A program made the translations under genes and the position numbers. The notes below the pieces were generated by a model. The model was not told the DNA's origin and did not search any database. It was given only the letters and a program-made list of their open reading frames with translations. Shown in pieces: positions 35,820 through 44,375 of a DNA stretch of 64,000 nt. Source of the stretch: Bifidobacterium choerinum (GTDB lineage: Bacteria; Actinomycetota; Actinomycetes; Actinomycetales; Bifidobacteriaceae); assembly GCF_000741135.1 (NCBI RefSeq), contig NZ_JGYU01000002.1:186001-250000 (forward strand). The letters run 5' to 3'. Position 1 is the first letter of the stretch; the number at the start of each line of letters is the position of its first letter.

Positions 35820-37193
35820 ATGACCGCAGCCGAAACAGAGGCGGAATCCGCCGCAGTCACTCTCGCCCGACCGGCGTCGCGCACAGCGCGCTCGTCGGTC
35901 GGCACGATCATCGCCGCATCCATGGTGGGTACGACGATTGAATTCTACGATTTCTACGCGTATGGCACGGCCGCCGCGAACTACTTTCCGCGCGTGTTCT
36001 TCTCCGACCGGACGAACCCGACCGTCGCGCTGCTGCTCTCGCTGGTCACCTTCGCCGTCGCGTTCCTCGCACGCCCGGTCGGTTCGTTGATCTTCGGGCA
36101 TTTCGGCGACTCGATCGGGCGCAAGGCGACGCTCGTCGTCTCGCTGATGACGATGGGCGTGGCCACGTTCCTCATCGGCTGCCTGCCCGGATATGACGTG
36201 TGGGGTGTGTGGGCCGTGATCATGCTGTGCGTGTGCCGTTTTGTGCAGGGCATCGGCCTCGGCGGTGAATGGTCCGGCGCCGCGCTCGTGGCCACCGAGA
36301 ACGCGCCTGCCGACAAGCGCGCACTCTATGGTTCGTTCCCCGAACTCGGCGCGCCGATCGGCTTCTTCCTGTGCAACGGCACCTACGTGGTGCTTGAGAT
36401 GTTCAACGATGACGCGGCGATGCTCGCGTGGGGATGGCGCGTGCCGTTCCTGCTGTCGTCGCTGTTGGTGGTCGTGGGGCTGCTCGTGCGCGTCCATATG
36501 GAGGAGACGCCGGCATTCCGCGCCGCACAGCGGAGCCAGCGCGTTGTCAAGGCCCCGGCGGTCGAGGTGTTCCGTACGAGCTGGAGGCAGGTGCTGCAGG
36601 CGACGTTCCTCGTCGCCGTCACCTATACGCTGTTCTATACGCTCGCCACATGGTCGCTCGCGTGGGCTACGAAGACGGATGCGCAGGGAGGCGGCGGCCT
36701 TGGCTTCTCGACGAAGGAATATATGACGATGCTGATGATCTCAGTATGCGTGTTCGCCGTGTTCATCGTCCTCTCGTGCGTGTTTGCGGATCGGCTCGGT
36801 CGTCGTCACGTGATCATCGGGTCGTCGGTCGCACTGCTCGTGTTCGCGGCGGTGTTCCCGTTGCTGATGAACCGTGCCGTCGTCGGTGTGCACAACACGG
36901 CCGCGGCGATGCTGTTCCTGTGCCTCGGCTTCGCGCTGATGGGTGTCGCGTTCGGACCGATTGGCGCATTGCTGCCCGAACTGTTCAGCGTCAACGTGCG
37001 CTACACCGGATCCGGCATCGGCTACAATCTCGCGGCGATCGTCGGTGCGGCATTCGTGCCGTCGGTGGCTACATGGCTTTCGTCGCATTGGGGCGTGGGC
37101 TCGGTTGGTCTGTATCTGGGCGTCATGGCGCTGGGTTGCCTTGTGGCGATACTGACCTGCCATGAGACCAAGGATGTGGATTACATGCGGTGA
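35820..37193 (+). CDS. MHS-family MFS symporter under BCAA attenuation
   Basis: 457 residues, twelve helices. Metabolite:H+ symporter signatures are visible: GTTIEFYDFYAYGTAAANYF in helix 1, FGHFGDSIGRKATL in the first cytoplasmic loop, and GGEWSGAALVATENAP. AGGAGGTTTTC precedes the ATG. The upstream Ile/Val-type attenuator and the 13-base element shared with ilvC suggest transport of a branched-chain amino acid, keto acid or related precursor; MHS members usually carry organic acids or compatible solutes, so the substrate is inference. Confidence 0.85.
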   Translation: MTAAETEAESAAVTLARPASRTARSSVGTIIAASMVGTTIEFYDFYAYGTAAANYFPRVFFSDRTNPTVALLLSLVTFAVAFLARPVGSLIFGHFGDSIGRKATLVVSLMTMGVATFLIGCLPGYDVWGVWAVIMLCVCRFVQGIGLGGEWSGAALVATENAPADKRALYGSFPELGAPIGFFLCNGTYVVLEMFNDDAAMLAWGWRVPFLLSSLLVVVGLLVRVHMEETPAFRAAQRSQRVVKAPAVEVFRTSWRQVLQATFLVAVTYTLFYTLATWSLAWATKTDAQGGGGLGFSTKEYMTMLMISVCVFAVFIVLSCVFADRLGRRHVIIGSSVALLVFAAVFPLLMNRAVVGVHNTAAAMLFLCLGFALMGVAFGPIGALLPELFSVNVRYTGSGIGYNLAAIVGAAFVPSVATWLSSHWGVGSVGLYLGVMALGCLVAILTCHETKDVDYMR

Positions 37194-37602
37194 CCCGCGG
37201 ATGGTTCATGCATGATCGACGCGTCAGGTAAGGAGGCTGCACGGCGGCGGCGCGGGTCGCGCACAGCATAGCAAGAAGTCCACAATGTGGACAAAACATC
37301 ATGCCGATGCAAGACGGAAGCTGGTGATGATGCGCTGTTTTCCAAAAGAAATCACGCATATCCCAAAACGGGGCGTCGATGGTATCCAAAAGATGGACTC
37401 GGCGTCGAGGCGCTTGCGGATTTCGGTAAGATGAGGACTCAGTTTTGGAGACAAAATCTCCGACACGGCGGGAAGCCTGCATACACGGATCGGTCGTCCC
37501 ATACCATGGGGCGTGCGGTGCATGGGGCAGGTGCAAGAACAAACACAGGCATCGCGAACGGCACAATGTTCGGTGATGCAAACAATGAAGGAGTATGCCA
37601 AT
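37194..37602 (+). promoter_or_regulatory. Long 5' region of ilvC with GTCCACA/TGTGGAC palindrome
   Basis: Palindrome GTCCACAATGTGGAC at 37278-37292, including the 13-mer shared with 35499-35511. Further on there are repeated CCAAAAGA and GGCGTCGA motifs (about 37340-37410), TAAGAT (37427-37432) as a possible -10, and a small hairpin GGAGA/TCTCC (37447-37461). No convincing Ile/Val leader peptide or terminator was found here, unlike the upstream gene. No protein gene seen. Confidence 0.45.
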
Positions 37603-38664
37603 ATGGCAGCACAGATCTGGTACGAAGACGACGGCGATCTCTCGGTTCTCGACGGCAAGAAGGTCGCGATCATCGGTTACGGCTCGCAGGGCCACGCTCA
37701 CGCGCTCAACCTGCGTGATTCCGGTGTGGACGTCGTCGTCGGCCTGCGCCCGAACTCGAAGTCGGTCCAGTTTGCGAAGGATCAGGGCCTTGAGGTCAAG
37801 AGCGTTCCGGAAGCTGCTGCAGAAGCCGACGTCATCATGATCCTGGCTCCTGATCAGTATCAGAAGGGCATCTGGGACAACGACATCGAGCCGAACATCA
37901 AGCCGGGCGCCGCTCTGGCCTTCGCGCACGGCTTCAACATCCACTATGGCTACATCAAGCCGTCCGAGGACCATCCGGTCTTCATGGTCGCCCCGAAGGG
38001 GCCAGGCCACATCGTGCGTCGTGAGTACGCCGCCGGCCGTGGCGTCCCGGTCGTGACCGCCGTCGAGCAGGATCCGCGCGGCGACGGCTGGGATCTCGCC
38101 CTCGCCTACGCCAAGGCCCTCGGCGCGCTGCGCGCCGGCGCCATCAAGACGACCTTCAAGGAAGAGACCGAGACCGATCTCTTCGGTGAGCAGAACGTGC
38201 TCCTCGGCGGCGTCAACAAGCTCGTCGAGATGGGCTTCGAGGTCCTCACCGACGCCGGCTACCAGCCGGAGATCGCCTACTTCGAGGTCTGCCACGAGCT
38301 CAAGATGATCGTCGACCTGATGAACGAAGGCGGCCTGAACAAGGATCGTTGGTCCTGCTCCGACACCGCCCAGTACGGCGACTACGTCAACACCGTGATC
38401 GACGAGCACGTTCGTGAGCGCATGCAGTACCACCTCAAGCGCATCCAGGACGGCTCCTTCGCCCAGGAGTTCATGGACGACCAGGCCGCTGGCGCCCCGA
38501 AGTTCAAGCAGCTCCAGGAGGAGTACTCGAACGTCCGCATCGAGGAGGTTGGCCCGAAGCTCCGCGCGATGTTCTCCTGGAACAACGAGGCCGCGAAGGA
38601 CGCCGACGAGGCCAACTCCTTCACCGGCAAGATCGCACGCGCCCAGGTTCAGGACGCCGAGTGA
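37603..38664 (+). CDS. ilvC: Ketol-acid reductoisomerase, class I
   Basis: 353 residues. NADPH- and Mg-dependent second step of valine/isoleucine synthesis. Rossmann motif [34 protein letters not shown], and the C-terminal metal site ([29 protein letters not shown]) are clear. AAGGAG about nine bases before ATG 37603 sets the start. Codon use is strongly biased (CTC, GGC, AAG), as expected for a highly expressed gene. Followed by a strong terminator. Confidence 0.97.
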   Translation: MAAQIWYEDDGDLSVLDGKKVAIIGYGSQGHAHALNLRDSGVDVVVGLRPNSKSVQFAKDQGLEVKSVPEAAAEADVIMILAPDQYQKGIWDNDIEPNIKPGAALAFAHGFNIHYGYIKPSEDHPVFMVAPKGPGHIVRREYAAGRGVPVVTAVEQDPRGDGWDLALAYAKALGALRAGAIKTTFKEETETDLFGEQNVLLGGVNKLVEMGFEVLTDAGYQPEIAYFEVCHELKMIVDLMNEGGLNKDRWSCSDTAQYGDYVNTVIDEHVRERMQYHLKRIQDGSFAQEFMDDQAAGAPKFKQLQEEYSNVRIEEVGPKLRAMFSWNNEAAKDADEANSFTGKIARAQVQDAE

Positions 38665-38708
38665 TCGCAGCCCGGCCCCAGCAGGCCGGATAGTCTAACC
38701 TAGGTTTC

Positions 38709-38746
38709 AAGGTGGGGTGCACAACAACCGTTGTGCACCCCACCTT
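38709..38746 (+). terminator. Terminator of ilvC
   Basis: A 17-base-pair perfect stem (arms 38709-38725 and 38730-38746; core GGTGGGGTGCACAAC/GTTGTGCACCCCACC) with a four-base loop, AAGG side left and CCTTT right. Strong despite a short T-run. Confidence 0.85.
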
Positions 38747-38777
38747 TGCATTGAGGGGACGCGCCATCCGTACGATT

Positions 38778-38805
38778 TTGATTGTACGGTAAATTACCGT
38801 ACAAT
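38778..38805 (+). promoter_or_regulatory. Autoregulated leaderless promoter of the DUF1778-GNAT module
   Basis: A perfect 23-base palindrome (arms TTGTACGGTAA and TTACCGTACAA around one A, 38782-38804) covers the promoter: TTGATT (38778-38783), 16-base spacer, TACAAT (38800-38805). The antitoxin ATG is only six bases beyond the -10, so the mRNA would be leaderless. This is the expected site for antitoxin-mediated repression. Confidence 0.75.
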
Positions 38806-38811
38806 AGTGGC

Positions 38812-39078
38812 ATGGCAACGATTACACGAACAGCTCGCATTGACATGCGGCTTACCGAACAGGAAAAACAGCTCATCGAACGGGCGAGCGCCGCGACTGG
38901 ATCGCGCCTCACCACATGGTGCATCAACAACCTTCTCGCCGATGCCAAGCGCGATCTGCATGCCAACAACATCATCCAACTGTCGGATGAGGCTTTCGAA
39001 GAGTTTGTTGAGCATCTGGATGAGCCGCTGACCGACGCACAGAAACAGTTCCTTGCCTACCAACCGGAATGGGCGTGA
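38812..39078 (+). CDS. DUF1778 (TacA-like) antitoxin
   Basis: 88 residues. The ribbon-helix-helix N-terminus (ARIDMRLTEQEKQLIERASA; TGSRLTTWCINNLLADAK) is typical of DUF1778 antitoxins; the C-terminal half (IIQLSDEAFEEFVEHLDEPL) wraps the toxin. Start chosen at 38812; no Shine-Dalgarno is needed because the promoter predicts a leaderless transcript. Overlaps the acetyltransferase toxin gene by one base. Confidence 0.88.
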   Translation: MATITRTARIDMRLTEQEKQLIERASAATGSRLTTWCINNLLADAKRDLHANNIIQLSDEAFEEFVEHLDEPLTDAQKQFLAYQPEWA

Positions 39079-39581
39079 TGCCGATGCCGTTCACCCGCCC
39101 TGAGCGTGCTCGCCAAACCGTGGATTTCGGCGTATTCGATTGTGGGGCGCCGCAGATCGACGATTGGCTGAGGTGCCATGCCAATGTGTCCAATAGGAAT
39201 GGGAGTGCTGCGCTGTATCTGTCCCACTGTGCGCAGAATGGCGAACTTGCGGGGGTGTATACGTTGAGCTCCACAACGGTCGTACGCAGTGAGACGCATG
39301 CGCCATGGATGCGGCGCAATGCGCCCATACTGATCCCTACTGTGCTCCTTGGGCAGCTTGCGGTTGCACGGCAGTTCCAGCATCAGGGATTGGCCAAGGC
39401 GCTTGTGCGCGATGCGGTGGACCGGACGCTCCGGCTCGCGTTGTCGGTCGGCGTGCGCGCGCTGGTCGTGGACCCGCTGAACGATGCTCTCACATCGTTC
39501 TATGAGTCGCTTGGATTCGAAGGGTTCGTGGCTGATTCACACATGTACTTCCGCATGCCCAAGTACCCACGGCCTGATTGA
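39078..39581 (+). CDS. GNAT toxin (TacT/AtaT-like)
   Basis: 167 residues. N-terminal FDCGAPQIDDWLRCHA is the hallmark of TacT-type acetyltransferases paired with DUF1778 antitoxins; acetyl-CoA-binding segment VARQFQHQGLAKALVRDAVD and C-terminal ALTSFYESLGFEGF follow. Known relatives acetylate the amino group of charged tRNAs and stop translation. TGATG overlap with the antitoxin; ATG 39069 and 39084 are alternatives. Appears intact, so the module may be active. Confidence 0.88.
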   Translation: MPMPFTRPERARQTVDFGVFDCGAPQIDDWLRCHANVSNRNGSAALYLSHCAQNGELAGVYTLSSTTVVRSETHAPWMRRNAPILIPTVLLGQLAVARQFQHQGLAKALVRDAVDRTLRLALSVGVRALVVDPLNDALTSFYESLGFEGFVADSHMYFRMPKYPRPD

Positions 39582-39639
39582 GCACTGGAATGTGAAGTCG
39601 CTTATCTATATCGAGATCCGCAGCGTTGCGGCACAAAAG

Positions 39640-39674
39640 TTATAACAAATATAACAAGTATAAAAAAGTATAAC
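39640..39674. repeat. AT-rich tandem TATAAC repeats
   Basis: Four imperfect iterations of TATAACAAR/TATAAAAAAG within about 35 bases, in a GC-rich background. They sit just upstream of a promoter-like pair and may bind a regulator. Confidence 0.5.
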
Positions 39675-39686
39675 AGCTCCACTTGT

Positions 39687-39716
39687 TTGACGGATTCCGC
39701 AAGGCACTGCTACATT
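39687..39716 (+). promoter_or_regulatory. Promoter of the DHA3 exporter
   Basis: TTGACG (39687-39692), 18-base spacer, TACATT (39711-39716). The 250-base stretch from here to the exporter start contains no other gene. Confidence 0.5.
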
Positions 39717-39967
39717 GGTGCTTTATGTGTGGAAGAGCCATGATGGCGAAGGTTGCGCGGGCGTCCCCTGCGCGCATTGATGCGCATCCTCTGCCTTCCG
39801 TGATCCGGTGATCCGGATGCATCCAACCAAATGAATCATATGCGGCGCAGCCGGTCGGCTGGCGTCTGCCGCAGCATGCCACCAATCGATGTTCAGGAAA
39901 CGCCCGTGATCACGGGCCTTGCCTCGCATGCGCGCAGACCGCCGCTTCATCGAGGAAATGAACCATC

Positions 39968-41227
39968 ATGACCACAACACATCTGCAATCATGGCGCACC
40001 CGGGTCGCGTTGTTGCTTGCCGGGCAGACGCTTTCGCTCATCGGGTCGAGCGTCGTGCAATACGCGATTGTCTGGCATCTCGCCATGCGCACCGATTCCG
40101 GCGCCGTCATGACCGTGACGACACTGTGCGCCGCCCTGCCGCAGGCGATTGTCTCCCTGTTCGGCGGCGTGTGGGCCGACCGTTGGAACCGCAAGGCGCT
40201 CATCATGCTGCCCGACGCGCTCATCGCCCTGGCGACCGTCGCGTTGGCGCTGTCCATCGCCAACGGCGGCGAGGCGCTTGCTCTGTTCTTCGTCATCCTC
40301 TTGATCCGCTCGGCCGGCGGGGGCGTGCAGACGCCCGCCGTGCAGTCGCTCATCCCCGACATCACGCCCGAGGAGAAACTGCTGCGTGTCAACTCGATCA
40401 ACGGCACGATCCAGTCGGTCAACATGATCGCCGCGCCCGCGATCGCGGCCGTGCTCATCAACATCATGCCGCTGTGGGCGATCCTGTACGTCGACGTGAC
40501 GACCGCCGTCATCGGCATTGCGTTCGTCGCGCTGATCCGTGTGCAGAGCGCGGCGCGCACGCGGTCGAATGAAGCACCATCGGTCCTCACCGAGATGCGC
40601 GCGGGGCTGCGCTACGCGTGGCGCTACCCGCGGATCCGCAGCGTGCTCATCTCGTACGCGCTCGTGTGCTTCGTCAACATCGCGCCGATGAACCTCACCC
40701 TGCTGCTCATGAACCGCGGTTTCCAGGGGCAAACCCTCGACCTAAGATTCACCGTGCTCGAAACCGCCGCCGACAAGCTCGCCGCGAACGAGATGGCATG
40801 GAGCGTGGGCATGGTGGTCGGCGGCGCGCTGCTGGCGACGGTCGGCGCGAAACTATTCCATGACAACATGGCGCTGCTCGCCGCCGCGTTCTTCGGCATG
40901 GGCATAGGCACGGTCGCACTCGGACTGGCACCGACGCTGCTCCTCTATCTTTTCGTCGATTTCCTCATCGGCGTAAGCACGGCGATCGGCACATCGCCCA
41001 CATACACGCTGCTGCAGCAGGAGACCGAATCCGACATGCAGGGACGCGTCTTCGGGCTGCTCACCACGTTCTCCGGATTCGGCACACCGCTCGGCATGCT
41101 CGTGTTCGGTCCGCTCGCCGATGTGGTGGACGTGCGTGTGATCTTCGTCGTGGGTGGTGTGCTGACAATCCCGTTCGGTGTGTGGCTGCTGCGGGTGGAT
41201 AAACGGTGGGCGCGCAAAGTGAGATAG
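39968..41227 (+). CDS. DHA3-family MFS drug exporter
   Basis: 419 residues, about twelve helices. Family features are GQTLSLIGSSVVQYAIVWHL in helix 1, GGVWADRWNRKALIM in the first cytoplasmic loop, and a C-terminal half with FSGFGTPLGMLVFGPLAD, like macrolide-efflux (MefA-type) proteins. GAGGAAATGAACC precedes the ATG. A residues-240s loop (NRGFQGQTLDLRFTVLETAADKLAANE) is longer than usual. Substrate unknown. Confidence 0.85.
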   Translation: MTTTHLQSWRTRVALLLAGQTLSLIGSSVVQYAIVWHLAMRTDSGAVMTVTTLCAALPQAIVSLFGGVWADRWNRKALIMLPDALIALATVALALSIANGGEALALFFVILLIRSAGGGVQTPAVQSLIPDITPEEKLLRVNSINGTIQSVNMIAAPAIAAVLINIMPLWAILYVDVTTAVIGIAFVALIRVQSAARTRSNEAPSVLTEMRAGLRYAWRYPRIRSVLISYALVCFVNIAPMNLTLLLMNRGFQGQTLDLRFTVLETAADKLAANEMAWSVGMVVGGALLATVGAKLFHDNMALLAAAFFGMGIGTVALGLAPTLLLYLFVDFLIGVSTAIGTSPTYTLLQQETESDMQGRVFGLLTTFSGFGTPLGMLVFGPLADVVDVRVIFVVGGVLTIPFGVWLLRVDKRWARKVR

Positions 41228-41250
41228 CCGTCTTGGCGCGCCCTTTCGTT

Positions 41251-41360
41251 TTCCGCTATGGGTAGTGTTTCTTCCGCTACGGGTAGTGCGTATTTATCGG
41301 AAAACAATATGATATGACCCGTTTTGCACTACCCGTAGCAGCAAGAGCCACTACCCATAA
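41251..41360. repeat. Nested inverted repeats of CTAYGGGTAGTG
   Basis: Two direct copies TTCCGCTATGGGTAGTG (41251-41267) and TTCCGCTACGGGTAGTG (41273-41289), then inverted copies GCACTACCCGTAGC (41326-41339) and CCACTACCCATA (41349-41360 approx.). The inner pair is a perfect 14-base inverted repeat around 35 AT-rich bases. It lies between two convergent genes and could be a bidirectional terminator or a small repeat element. Confidence 0.65.
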
Positions 41361-41408
41361 CGAAGAGGGGTTGGCGTGGCGTGACCACCACGGCCACCGC
41401 GCCGAGCA

Positions 41409-43139
41409 CTACCCCGCATACGGCAGCGCCGGCAGGTTGGCGCCATTGAACAGCGGCGCCGGGCCCCAGCTCTTCCACGCATACCGCGCGGCAGTGGGGG
41501 AGTCGATCTGCGATGCCTCGACGCGCACGGTCACGCGTTCGCCGTCGCCGGGCAGGATCCGCGCGCCCGCGTCCACATATGCACCATCCGCGCCGGCGAT
41601 TTCGAACCCCGATTCACCGGCCGCGCGCGCCGCTCTCATGGGCCGCCGTGCGCATCGTGTCAGGCGTCGTGCCGCGCCAATGCAGTCCGCGCGCGTGGTG
41701 AAGGTCACGTCGAGCGCGCCGCCTTCCGCCGGCGCCACGCTCGTCACGCGCGGGCTTTCCGCCTCAATGTCCGCGCGCCCGTACACCCCACGCAACGCCA
41801 TGTCCGCGATGCGCGTGCCGACGGTCGCCTTGTCGAGCGGGTGGATGTTGTCGAACTCGCCGCAGTCCATCGTGCACACGAGCAGCACGTCGTCGAGCGT
41901 CTCGCTCGCATCGAGCTGCGCCGCGCGGATGACGGGCCAGTGCCGCGGGTCTTCGCCGCGTGCGGCCACCTGCCCGTCGATCCACTGCGGCAGCTGCACC
42001 ACGATGAACGGCAGTGCGCGTGCGTCCGCATCGGCCTGGTATCCGACCTCCGGTTCCTCATACCCGGCGAGATTCCACAAGGTGCGCCATTCCTCGATGA
42101 GCAGGCCGAGCAGCTCGCGGTACGACTCGCACTGCGCCTCGTCCTCCTCGCCCTGGTACCAGAGGAATCCGCGCAGCGTGTACGGCGCCACACGCCGCAC
42201 CATCGCCTCATACGGCGCGCTCACGCGGCGTTCGGAGAACGGCGTGACCGGCGGCGGCCACGGGCAGGGGCCGATCTCCGCGTCGATCTGCGGCTGGGTG
42301 ATGCCGGGGTGGGCCTCTTTCATCGCCGCGACGTCGTTGTTCCACTGGTCGAACACCGTCTGCCAGTGGTCGGCCTCCGCGCGCATCTGTTCCTCGGTTT
42401 TGCCTGCGATCGCCGCTTCGTACCGCTCCACGTAGGGGCGGCCAGCGTCGGAGCCGACGAGCGTGGCGCGGCTCATCCAGCTGGTGATCGACGTGCCGCC
42501 GATGTAGCAGTCGATGATACCAACGGCCACATCCGCGCCGAACTGCGCGCGCAGGCGGGCGCCGAAATGGTAGGCGACCGCCGACATGCCGGCGACTTGC
42601 GGCGCCACCGCCGGCTTCCAGCCGGAAGCGGACTCCGCGGCCTCGTCGATGCGGCCGGCCTTGGGCGTGTTATAGAAGCGCAGCAGTGGATCGGATGCCG
42701 CGGTGATCGCCTCGGCGCCATGTTCGCTCGTGTGCAGTTCGAGCTCCATGTTGCTTTGCCCGCCGGCGAGCCAGACTTCGCCGATCATCACATCGGTGAA
42801 ATCCAAACGGTCTGTTTCATGTGAAACACGCATGGTATACGGTCCGCTTGCCGGCAGGGATGGCAGGATCGCGAGCCACGGAGCCTCGGTCTCATGCTCA
42901 CCGCCTGTCTGGGCCGTGGCCATCGTCTGCGCGACGGTCACACCCTGCGCGTCCGTCAGGTCGATCACGACGCGCTCGCCGGCCGGCGCCGTGCCGAACA
43001 CGGCGATTGGCGTCTCGCGCTGCAGCACCATATGGTCACTGAACACAGCGGCCACGTGCAGCAAGCCATTGTGCGTGCGGTCCGCCGCCCCGGCGAGCGG
43101 GCCGCCGCCCGTGACCCCGCTCGCTCCCGGCGCGCTCAC
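41409..43139 (-). CDS. SASA/sialate O-acetylesterase-family esterase
   Basis: About 576 residues. SGNH motifs: GGQSNMELELH (Ser nucleophile block I), WYQGEEDEAQ, and DNIHPLDK with the catalytic Asp/His. Start taken at GTG 43139, which forms a GTGA overlap with the upstream esterase; the frame remains open to 43181. The context of mannan-type glycosidases suggests deacetylation of acetylated manno-oligosaccharides rather than sialate. Between about 41628 and 41685 the translation turns Arg/Cys-rich, while the next frame reads LHWRGTTPDTMRTAAHESGA, implying two compensating single-base indels. No signal peptide, so probably cytosolic. Confidence 0.8.
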   Translation of the reverse strand: MSAPGASGVTGGGPLAGAADRTHNGLLHVAAVFSDHMVLQRETPIAVFGTAPAGERVVIDLTDAQGVTVAQTMATAQTGGEHETEAPWLAILPSLPASGPYTMRVSHETDRLDFTDVMIGEVWLAGGQSNMELELHTSEHGAEAITAASDPLLRFYNTPKAGRIDEAAESASGWKPAVAPQVAGMSAVAYHFGARLRAQFGADVAVGIIDCYIGGTSITSWMSRATLVGSDAGRPYVERYEAAIAGKTEEQMRAEADHWQTVFDQWNNDVAAMKEAHPGITQPQIDAEIGPCPWPPPVTPFSERRVSAPYEAMVRRVAPYTLRGFLWYQGEEDEAQCESYRELLGLLIEEWRTLWNLAGYEEPEVGYQADADARALPFIVVQLPQWIDGQVAARGEDPRHWPVIRAAQLDASETLDDVLLVCTMDCGEFDNIHPLDKATVGTRIADMALRGVYGRADIEAESPRVTSVAPAEGGALDVTFTTRADCIGAARRLTRCARRPMRAARAAGESGFEIAGADGAYVDAGARILPGDGERVTVRVEASQIDSPTAARYAWKSWGPAPLFNGANLPALPYAG

Positions 43140-44209
43140 TGCTCCCACAGTTCTTCGCCGAACGACTCGAGATACGCGCACAGCTCACGCGCCATCTCCT
43201 CGTCCTCGGCGATGCGCGGGTGGCCGGGCGTGCCGGTGCCCGCGCGCGAATACGCGAAATGTGTGACCTGCGGGTCGTTGCACTCCGCCACCACTGCGTC
43301 GATCGCGCGGTCCCAGTTCGCGTCATGCTCAAGCACCGTCGTCGTGCACACGATGTGCGCGTCGGGGTATTGCGCACGCAGCGCGCGGATGAAGTCGGCG
43401 TACCGCGCGCGCCAATGCGCCGCGGTCTCGCCGGTGTAGTCGCGCGCCATGAAATCGCTGGGGTGTGAATCGTTCTGCCCGAGCGCGATGACGACGACGT
43501 GCGGCTCATACTCGCGGAAATCCCACATGACCGGCTCGCCGAGCGCGGGATTGTACGCCGCGCGGTTCCAGATGCTCTCCATACCGATGTAGTTGGGCGC
43601 ATTGAACCAGCCGATGCCGTCGAGCAGCGGCACGCCGCCCTGCGCGATGATGCGCAGGTCCGCGCCGAGCTTGCGGGCGGCGATCGCGCCGTACGAATAC
43701 CACGAGTTGCTGTAGCTCGACAGATCCACGTCCGGGTCGGCCTTGCCCGTGTACAGCACCGCCTCGTTGCGTTCGCCGCAGCTCACCGAATCGCCGTAGA
43801 TCTCGATGCGGCGCTCGCTCGGTGGCTGTGCGGGCCCGGCGACGCGCGTGTCGTCGTCGACGAGCACGCCGGCGAACTCAAGATAATGCATGCCGCCGTC
43901 CTGACGTTTGAACACGACCGCCTCATGCTCGACCGGGGGCAGGTGGTCGGCGATCGTGAGCGTGAGCATATCGGTCTCCGCGTCTTCGGCGCAGCCCGCG
44001 GGCATGCCCGGCTCGGCGGGGCTGGGGATGCGCACGCTGTACTGCGTGTTGTCAATGATCGCGCCGAGGCGGATGTCGCCGTAATTCCAATGGTTGCGCA
44101 GGCGTACGGCGAGCGTGCGGCCGGTGAAGCGGAAGCGCACCTGCGTGTACGGGTAGACCCACAGCTGGCCGCCGTCCGCGGTGGCGGTGATGCGGCCTTC
44201 GGTGCGCAA
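43136..44209 (-). CDS. CE2-like SGNH acetyl esterase
   Basis: 357 residues: an N-terminal beta-sandwich (about 1-125) and a C-terminal SGNH domain with GDSVSCGERN, GQNDSHPSD and GTGTPGHPR (catalytic His), the layout of CE2 acetyl-mannan/xylan esterases. No secretion signal, so it would act on imported oligosaccharides. The start is uncertain: TTG 44209 has no ribosome site, whereas AAGGAG upstream points, 12 bases on, to an in-frame ATC (44230-44228) where an ATG would be expected. Coupled by GTGA to the second esterase. Confidence 0.82.
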   Translation of the reverse strand: MRTEGRITATADGGQLWVYPYTQVRFRFTGRTLAVRLRNHWNYGDIRLGAIIDNTQYSVRIPSPAEPGMPAGCAEDAETDMLTLTIADHLPPVEHEAVVFKRQDGGMHYLEFAGVLVDDDTRVAGPAQPPSERRIEIYGDSVSCGERNEAVLYTGKADPDVDLSSYSNSWYSYGAIAARKLGADLRIIAQGGVPLLDGIGWFNAPNYIGMESIWNRAAYNPALGEPVMWDFREYEPHVVVIALGQNDSHPSDFMARDYTGETAAHWRARYADFIRALRAQYPDAHIVCTTTVLEHDANWDRAIDAVVAECNDPQVTHFAYSRAGTGTPGHPRIAEDEEMARELCAYLESFGEELWEQ

Positions 44210-44361
44210 TGACTCGTCTGAGGCGGAGATGAACTGCTGGCACTCCTTTGTGTGTGGCTGTGTGCGCGGGTTTTACGTGCGCCGGGCACTGTCGATTATC
44301 GGCGATAACCCTATGTGTGTCCACCGGTATCGATGATAGCGAAGCCGTCCGGCGCGACATG

Positions 44362-44375
44362 CTGAAGCGCTACAG
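44362..44375. promoter_or_regulatory. Mannan-regulon LacI operator upstream of GH1
   Basis: CTGAAGCGCTACAG, a near-perfect palindrome sharing AAGCGCT with the other operators of the locus (46563, 48475, 59158). Located in the 300-base divergent spacer between the esterases and the GH1 gene, so it may control both. No gene otherwise in 44210-44509. Confidence 0.55.

Noticed and set aside
37314-37450. Second BCAA leader peptide in the long ilvC 5' region
   Set aside because: Short frames there (for example from ATG pairs near 37327) contain few Ile/Val/Leu codons and no following terminator with competing hairpins.
39640-39674. CRISPR-like array
   Set aside because: Units are about 9 bases with no unique spacers; simply an AT-rich tandem motif. 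No cas genes in the window.
43139-43181. Longer N-terminus of the SASA esterase beginning at 43181
   Set aside because: It would overlap the upstream esterase by 46 bases and adds a basic, unconserved stretch; GTG 43139 gives the usual GTGA coupling.
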